Of a DNA stretch of 10,408 nt, positions 6,685 to 10,408 are shown piece after piece. The number at the start of each line of letters is the position of its first letter. Position 1 is the stretch's first letter. This DNA is from Sphingobium sp. (lineage in GTDB: Bacteria > Pseudomonadota > Alphaproteobacteria > Sphingomonadales > Sphingomonadaceae), in assembly GCA_030148625.1 (NCBI GenBank), contig JASBTC010000215.1, positions 1 through 10,408 of the forward strand, written 5' to 3'. The notes beneath the pieces were generated by a model, which was not told the DNA's origin, did not search any database, and saw only the letters and a program-made list of their open reading frames with translations. The translations under genes were made by a program, and so were the position numbers.

Positions 6685-7905
6685 GATACAGCGGAGCAGC
6701 ACGTCGGCGCCGGTCGCGAGGTGTTCGGGATCGGCGTCCTCCAGTTCGTTGTGACTGATGCCGCCGGCACAGGGGACGAAGATCATCGCGCTCGGCGCGC
6801 AGGCCGCGAGATGGATCGCATCATGCCCGGCGCCCGAGACGATCTCCATGGCCTCCGCGCCAAGCTCCCGCGCCGCCGCGGCGACATCGGAAACACAGCC
6901 GGGGTCGAACCGGAGCGCCGCGAAGCGAGAGGTTTCGCGAAGGACCGTCTCGACGCCATGATCCGCGGCCACAATGGCCATGGCGGTGCGGAACGCCTGT
7001 TCCATCACATCCAGCATCGCATCGTCGGGCGCGCGGAAATCGACACTGAAGATCACGCCGCCGGGAATGACGTTGCGGCTGTTGGGATGGACCTGCACCT
7101 GCCCCACCGTGCCGCGCGCATGCGGCGCGTGCGACAGCGCGATCTCGACGACGCGCCGCATCAGTATCGCGGCAGCCTGCAGCGCGTCGCGGCGCAATTC
7201 CATCGGCGTCGGCCCGGCATGCGCCTCGAACCCCGTCACCTCGCAGTCGAACCAGCGCTGCCCCAGCGCGCCGGTGACGATGCCGATGGTCCGGCCGGCA
7301 TCCTCGAGCACCGGACCCTGCTCGATATGCGCTTCGAAATAGCTGTCGATCGCCGGCCGGTCGCATGACGGGCCGGCAAAGCCGATCCGATCGAGCGCCT
7401 CGCCAACGCTGATCCCTTCGCCGTCGCGCGCGGCGCGGGCATCGTCGAGCGGAAAGGCGCCCGCGAACACCGCCGATCCCATCATCACGGGCACGAAGCG
7501 CGATCCCTCTTCATTGGTCCAGACGGCGACTTCGACCGGCGCCTCGGTCTCGATGCCGAGATCGTCGAGCGTCCGCAGCACTTCCAGCCCGGCCAGCACG
7601 CCGTAATTGCCGTCGAACTTGCCGCCGGTCGGCTGGGTGTCGATATGCGAGCCCGTCATGACCGCGGGCCGGGCCGGATCGCGGCCCGCGCGCCGCGCGA
7701 AGATGTTGCCGATCGGATCGACGCGGATGGTGCAGCCTGCCGCCCTTGCCCATTCGACGAAGGTTTCGCGGGCCCGGCGATCCTCGTCGGTGAGCGCCAG
7801 ACGGCAGACGCCGCCCTTCGGCGTCGCGCCGATCTGCGCCAGGTCCATCAAAGACCGCCAAAGCCGATCGCCGTCGACGGCAGGGAAGTTCGAACCCGCG
7901 AGCAT
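6652..7905 (-). CDS. M20-family amidohydrolase (N-carbamoyl-L-amino acid hydrolase / allantoate amidohydrolase / beta-ureidopropionase type)
   Basis: A 417-residue cytosolic metal-dependent hydrolase of the hydantoinase/carbamylase branch of the M20 peptidase fold, the usual family length. Metal ligands are visible: GSHIDT (H87), GKFDGNYG (D98), TNEEGSRF (E132/E133), EAHIEQGPVLE (H193) and, near the C-terminus, GISHNE (H385). GFEAHAGPTPM (H229) marks the start of the lid/dimerisation domain, and NSRNVIPG (275-282) and GAGHDA (358-363) are typical of the family. Such enzymes cleave N-carbamoyl groups or ureido bonds, releasing ammonia and CO2 with an amino acid or ureidoglycine. Which of the three activities applies cannot be read from the motifs, and no hydantoinase, dihydropyrimidinase or allantoinase is in the window. 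It lies 6 nt downstream of the aminopeptidase stop with only a weak GCGGGA upstream, so it is read from the same transcript. It converges with the reductase gene. No signal peptide is seen. Confidence 0.92.
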   Translation of the reverse strand: MLAGSNFPAVDGDRLWRSLMDLAQIGATPKGGVCRLALTDEDRRARETFVEWARAAGCTIRVDPIGNIFARRAGRDPARPAVMTGSHIDTQPTGGKFDGNYGVLAGLEVLRTLDDLGIETEAPVEVAVWTNEEGSRFVPVMMGSAVFAGAFPLDDARAARDGEGISVGEALDRIGFAGPSCDRPAIDSYFEAHIEQGPVLEDAGRTIGIVTGALGQRWFDCEVTGFEAHAGPTPMELRRDALQAAAILMRRVVEIALSHAPHARGTVGQVQVHPNSRNVIPGGVIFSVDFRAPDDAMLDVMEQAFRTAMAIVAADHGVETVLRETSRFAALRFDPGCVSDVAAAARELGAEAMEIVSGAGHDAIHLAACAPSAMIFVPCAGGISHNELEDADPEHLATGADVLLRCILSRAQVVEQG

Positions 7906-7911
7906 GACCGT

Positions 7912-9303
7912 CTATCCCGCCGCCGGCCACCGGCGCGCGATCAGGTCATACATCGCCAACAGGCCATGCGCCTCGCCGCCTTCGGGCCGCCCATACTTGC
8001 GCGAGAGATTCCAGGCGAAGATGTCGAGATGGACCCAGGGCGTTCCCGCGGGCACGAAATTCTGGAGGAACAGCCCGCCATAGATCGCGCCGGCCGCGGA
8101 GATCGATCCGATATTCATGTCCGGAATGTTGATCAGATCGGCCGACTTGCCCTTGAGATGCGGCGCATAGGGCGCCCAGAGCGGCAGCCGCCACAGCGGA
8201 TCGTCCATCGCGACCGACGAAACCGCGGCCTCGGCGGCGATCGCCTCATCATTGGTGAGCATCGCGCCGATATCGGTGCCGAGCGCGGTGGTGGCGGCGC
8301 CGGTCAAGGTCGCGAAATCGATCAGCAGGTCGGGCGTCTCGGTGACGGCCTCAGCCAGCGCATCGGCCAGGATCAGCCGGCCTTCGGCATCGGTGTTGCC
8401 GATCTCGACGCTCAGCCCGTTGCGCGCCTTGATCACGTCGAGCGGGCGCATCGCATCGCCCGACAGCGAATTCTCGACCGCGGGCACCAGCACGCGCAGG
8501 CGGACGGGCAATTTTGCGGCCATGATCATCTGCGCCAGTGCGAGCACATGCGCGCCGCCGCCCATGTCCTTCTTCATCAGCAGCATGCCCGGCGCCTGTT
8601 TGAGGTTCGACCCGCCGGTGTCGAAGCACACGCCCTTGCCGACCAATGTCACCCTGGGATGCGATGCATCGCCCCAGCGCAGATCGATCAGGCATGGCGG
8701 CTGGGTGCTGGCGCGGCCGACCGCATGGACGAGCGGATAATTCGCCGTCAGCAGGTCGTCGCCCTCGATCACCTCCAGCGCCGCGCCGCCCGTCGACGCG
8801 ACCTGACGCGCGGCATCGGCCAGATCGTTCGGGACCATCAGGTTCGGCGGCAGGTTGATCAGGTCGCGCACCAGCGAAACCGCCTCCGCGAACAGGCGAA
8901 CCGCCGCACGATCGGCCTGGTCGGGCCAGACCAGCCGGGCCCTGGGCGCATCGTCGGTGCGCTTCAGCCGGTCGAAGCTGTAGCTGCCGAGCGCCCAGCC
9001 GAGCGCAGCCTCGGTCCCTGTCTCCGCCGACAGGCCCTCGATCCGATAGACGCCCGGCGGAACCGCCATCGCCGCCGCCGCGGCCGAACGGCGCGAAATG
9101 CGGTCACCGACGCCGGCCCATAAGGATCCGTCGGCATCGGGCAATTGCACCACCTGCCCCGCAGCGCCAGAAAAGCCGGACTGTTCGACCCGCGCCCGGA
9201 CCGGAGCGGCCTGACCGGTGAGCAAGCCGGCCAGATCGGCAATGGCGACAAGCCGGAGCGGTGTCGCCACGGGCGCATCGTCAACAATCATATCAAGGCA
9301 CAT
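7912..9303 (-). CDS. M17 leucyl aminopeptidase family protein
   Basis: A 463-residue di-metal aminopeptidase that removes N-terminal residues from peptides in the cytosol. Numbered from ATG 9303, the metal ligands are K223, D228, D246, D305 and E307, and the catalytic pair is K235 and R309. Their spacing equals that of bovine lens aminopeptidase (K250, D255, D273, D332, E334, K262, R336). Key motifs are VGKGVCFDTGGSNLK, KKDMGGGAHVLALAQ and NTDAEGRLILADAL. The N-terminal domain (about 1-150) is poorly conserved, as usual for the short bacterial forms often called PepB-like or simply leucyl aminopeptidase family. Start choice: an in-frame ATG at 9330 would add nine residues but has no ribosome site, whereas ATG 9303 has GGGAGA at ideal spacing. 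The gene leads a two-gene operon with the amidohydrolase 6 nt downstream. Specific substrates are not deducible. Confidence 0.92.
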   Translation of the reverse strand: MCLDMIVDDAPVATPLRLVAIADLAGLLTGQAAPVRARVEQSGFSGAAGQVVQLPDADGSLWAGVGDRISRRSAAAAAMAVPPGVYRIEGLSAETGTEAALGWALGSYSFDRLKRTDDAPRARLVWPDQADRAAVRLFAEAVSLVRDLINLPPNLMVPNDLADAARQVASTGGAALEVIEGDDLLTANYPLVHAVGRASTQPPCLIDLRWGDASHPRVTLVGKGVCFDTGGSNLKQAPGMLLMKKDMGGGAHVLALAQMIMAAKLPVRLRVLVPAVENSLSGDAMRPLDVIKARNGLSVEIGNTDAEGRLILADALAEAVTETPDLLIDFATLTGAATTALGTDIGAMLTNDEAIAAEAAVSSVAMDDPLWRLPLWAPYAPHLKGKSADLINIPDMNIGSISAAGAIYGGLFLQNFVPAGTPWVHLDIFAWNLSRKYGRPEGGEAHGLLAMYDLIARRWPAAG

Positions 9304-9309
9304 CACGCG

Positions 9310-9315
9310 TCTCCC
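9310..9315 (-). promoter_or_regulatory. Shine-Dalgarno that decides the aminopeptidase start
   Basis: On the minus strand GGGAGA ends 6 nt before ATG 9303. No comparable purine run precedes the upstream in-frame ATG at 9330, so 9303 is the preferred initiation codon. Confidence 0.55.
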
Positions 9316-9349
9316 GATCGCCCGTCGCATGCGGGCTGGTGAATTAGAG

Positions 9350-9391
9350 TGATTTCGAGACAGGTGGACTCACCTGCCGGCTCGGAAATCA
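9350..9391. repeat. Imperfect hairpin 1 of the palindromic element
   Basis: TGATTTC (9350-9356) pairs with GAAATCA (9385-9391), GAG (9357-9359) with CTC (9381-9383), and CAGGTG (9361-9366) with CACCTG (9371-9376), closing a 4-nt GACT loop. That makes 16 paired positions with an asymmetric internal loop (A against CCGG) and one bulged G. The loop region contains a GANTC site (9367-9371). No T-run follows, so it is not an ordinary terminator. Confidence 0.6.
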
Positions 9392-9411
9392 CGGCCAACA
9401 AAGGACGCCCT

Positions 9412-9446
9412 GAGTCTGTCCGGTTCAATCGGAACCGGACAGACTC
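9412..9446. repeat. Perfect 15-bp hairpin 2 of the palindromic element
   Basis: GAGTCTGTCCGGTTC (9412-9426) and its exact reverse complement (9432-9446) flank a 5-nt loop AATCG. Both arms carry a GANTC site at their outer ends (9412-9416 and 9442-9446). The stem is stable and lies 61 nt past the dehydrogenase stop in its direction of transcription, so it could protect or end that mRNA's 3' end, although no T-tract follows. Confidence 0.75.
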
Positions 9447-9506
9447 TAAGAGCTTCACCGCCCTATTCGGCGTGCGCGCAGCCTCTGTCTTGCACAGATC
9501 AAACCT

Positions 9507-10406
9507 TCAGGCCTGGGTGAGCAGCCTTGTGTCGAGATAGCCGTCCAGCCCCTCATTGCCGCCTTCCCGGCCATGGCCGCTATATTTGATCCCGCCGAAC
9601 GGCGTTTCCACCGTCGATATCGAGAAGGTGTTGAGGCCGAGCATGCCCACGCGCACCCGGTTGCCGAGTTCGGCCAGCGCCGTGCTCGATTGGGCAAAGG
9701 CATAGCCGGCAAGGCCGTAAGGCGTTTCGTTCGCCCGCTCGATCGCCTCGGACAGGTCGGCGAAGGGAGAGACCGTCGCGATCGGGCCGAAGGGTTCCTC
9801 CTGCATGATCTGCGCGTCTTCACCGATATCGTGCAGGATCGTCGGTGCGAAGAAGAAGCCCTGATTGCCGACCCGCTCGCCGCCCGTCGCGACCTGCGCA
9901 CCGCGCTGCCGGGCATCGGCCACCAGCCGCTCCATCGCCTGGATGCGACGCGCATTGGCGAGCGGCCCCATTTGCGATTGCGGATCGCTGCCCGGGCCGA
10001 CGCGGATCGCCGAGGCCGCCTTCGTGAATTCCTCGAGGAACTGATCGTGCACCGCGTGATGGACGAAGAAGCGCGTGGGCGAGACGCAGACCTGTCCCGC
10101 ATTGCGGAACTTCGCCGCACCGGCCTGGCGCGCGATCGCGGTGACATCGACATCGTCGTTGACGATCACCGGCGCATGGCCGCCCAGTTCCATGGTCGTG
10201 CGCTTGAGCCCGTCGGCGCACAAGGTCATCAGATGACGACCGATGGCGACCGAACCCGTGAACGAGACCTTGCGGATGATATCGGACGCGATCAGGTGCG
10301 ACGAGACCTGCGCGGGCACGCCGAAAACCAGCGCAAGCGCATCGGCGGGCAAGCCCGCTTCGTACATCGCCTCGACCAGCAGCATCGCGCTGGCGGGCGT
10401 TTCCTC
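9507..10406 (-). CDS. NAD(P)-dependent aldehyde dehydrogenase, succinate-semialdehyde dehydrogenase (GabD) type, N-terminus beyond window
   Basis: About 300 C-terminal residues of an aldehyde dehydrogenase superfamily enzyme of about 480 residues are visible; the frame stays open to the right edge (reading EETPASAMLLVEA there). Cofactor motif FTGSVAIG, general base Glu in MELGGHAP (codon 10188-10190) and catalytic Cys in FRNAGQVCVSPTRF (codon 10086-10088) are present, followed by EEPFGP, the YGLAGYAF region and a GGIKYSGHGREGG C-terminal motif. The Arg six residues before the Cys matches the carboxylate-binding Arg334 of human succinate-semialdehyde dehydrogenase, which supports an acid semialdehyde substrate. 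The second Cys of the human redox switch (two residues after the catalytic Cys) is Ser here. Likely roles are GABA, 4-hydroxybutyrate or related semialdehyde oxidation; glutarate or ketoglutarate semialdehydes remain possible. It is separated from the aminopeptidase by about 200 nt holding the palindromic element, so joint transcription is uncertain. Confidence 0.9.
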   Translation of the reverse strand, partial: EETPASAMLLVEAMYEAGLPADALALVFGVPAQVSSHLIASDIIRKVSFTGSVAIGRHLMTLCADGLKRTTMELGGHAPVIVNDDVDVTAIARQAGAAKFRNAGQVCVSPTRFFVHHAVHDQFLEEFTKAASAIRVGPGSDPQSQMGPLANARRIQAMERLVADARQRGAQVATGGERVGNQGFFFAPTILHDIGEDAQIMQEEPFGPIATVSPFADLSEAIERANETPYGLAGYAFAQSSTALAELGNRVRVGMLGLNTFSISTVETPFGGIKYSGHGREGGNEGLDGYLDTRLLTQA

Positions 10407-10408
10407 GG

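Larger units (their letters stand above)
9344..9449. repeat. Bipartite palindromic intergenic element with inverted ends
   Basis: A 106-bp element lies in the gap between the dehydrogenase and aminopeptidase genes. Its ends are inverted repeats, TTAGAGT (9344-9350) and ACTCTAA (9443-9449). Inside are two hairpins: an imperfect one at 9350-9391 and a perfect one at 9412-9446, separated by about 20 nt of unstructured sequence. It encodes no plausible protein. The layout resembles REP/BIME-like or miniature inverted-repeat extragenic elements; copy number elsewhere in the genome cannot be judged from this window. No clear target-site duplication flanks it. It lies 40-146 bp upstream of the aminopeptidase start, so it may also influence that operon. 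Confidence 0.6.

Noticed and set aside
7645..9123. A 492-codon plus-strand open frame opposite the aminopeptidase and amidase
   Set aside because: It is in register with both minus-strand genes, whose metal-ligand spacing is exact. The plus-strand translation is an Arg/Asp/Gln-rich shadow.
9484..9498. Small inverted repeat TCTGT/ACAGA just after the dehydrogenase stop
   Set aside because: Only 5 bp with a 5-nt loop and no T-run on either strand; too weak to call a terminator beside the much stronger hairpin at 9412-9446.
9145..9540. Short plus-strand open frames across the intergenic element (9145-9342 and 9349-9540)
   Set aside because: No ribosome site or recognisable motif; one is antisense to the aminopeptidase N-terminus and the other runs through the palindromes, so neither is supported as a gene.
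1..10408. CRISPR arrays, tRNA or rRNA genes, insertion sequences, phage genes, toxin-antitoxin pairs
   Set aside because: Apart from the palindromic element no direct repeats with regular spacers, no tRNA cloverleaf, no transposase or integrase motif and no small paired ORFs were seen; intergenic space is under 300 nt everywhere.

Overview
The window is very GC-rich and densely coding. Leu TTA/CTA and Ser TCA codons are nearly absent, which leaves long empty antisense frames opposite the real genes. The gene repertoire (Tat-exported beta-lactamase-fold hydrolase, PepSY-TM reductase, M17 aminopeptidase, M20-type amidase, GabD-like dehydrogenase) and the GANTC-bearing intergenic palindromes fit an alphaproteobacterium, most likely a sphingomonad. 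This placement is inferred from style and content; no rRNA or marker gene is present.

Layout. (1) Positions 3-2117 (+) hold the C-terminal four fifths of an AcnA/IRP-type aconitase whose start lies left of the window. (2) After a 79-nt gap comes a tight plus-strand three-gene module. It encodes a Tat-signal lipoprotein serine hydrolase (2197-3768), a secreted protein built from two tandem copies of one alpha/beta unit (3784-4578), and a membrane reductase fusing a four-helix PepSY domain to a phthalate-dioxygenase-reductase-type FMN/NAD/[2Fe-2S] module (4583-6643). Gaps are 15 and 4 nt, so these genes are almost certainly co-transcribed. (3) Converging on it with only 8 nt between stop codons is a minus-strand pair: an M17 leucyl-aminopeptidase-family enzyme (start 9303, or 9330) followed 6 nt later by an M20-family N-carbamoyl-amino-acid/allantoate amidohydrolase (7905-6652). 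(4) The gap 9304-9506 carries a bipartite palindromic element (9344-9449) with two hairpins and 7-bp inverted ends. (5) At the right edge, 9507-10406 (-) is the C-terminal part of a succinate-semialdehyde-type aldehyde dehydrogenase.

How the genes may work together. The plus-strand module looks like an envelope-located redox/hydrolysis unit. Cytosolic NAD(P)H would feed electrons through flavin and [2Fe-2S] into a His-rich PepSY membrane domain. Two exported partners, a serine hydrolase and a duplicated alpha/beta protein, would act outside the inner membrane. Reductive and hydrolytic processing of an iron chelate or another imported ligand is the most economical hypothesis, but no receptor or siderophore gene is visible to confirm it. 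The minus-strand genes look like amino-compound catabolism: peptide hydrolysis, carbamoyl/ureido amide hydrolysis and semialdehyde oxidation.

The most noteworthy items are the reductase fusion, the internally duplicated secreted protein next to it, and the palindromic element.
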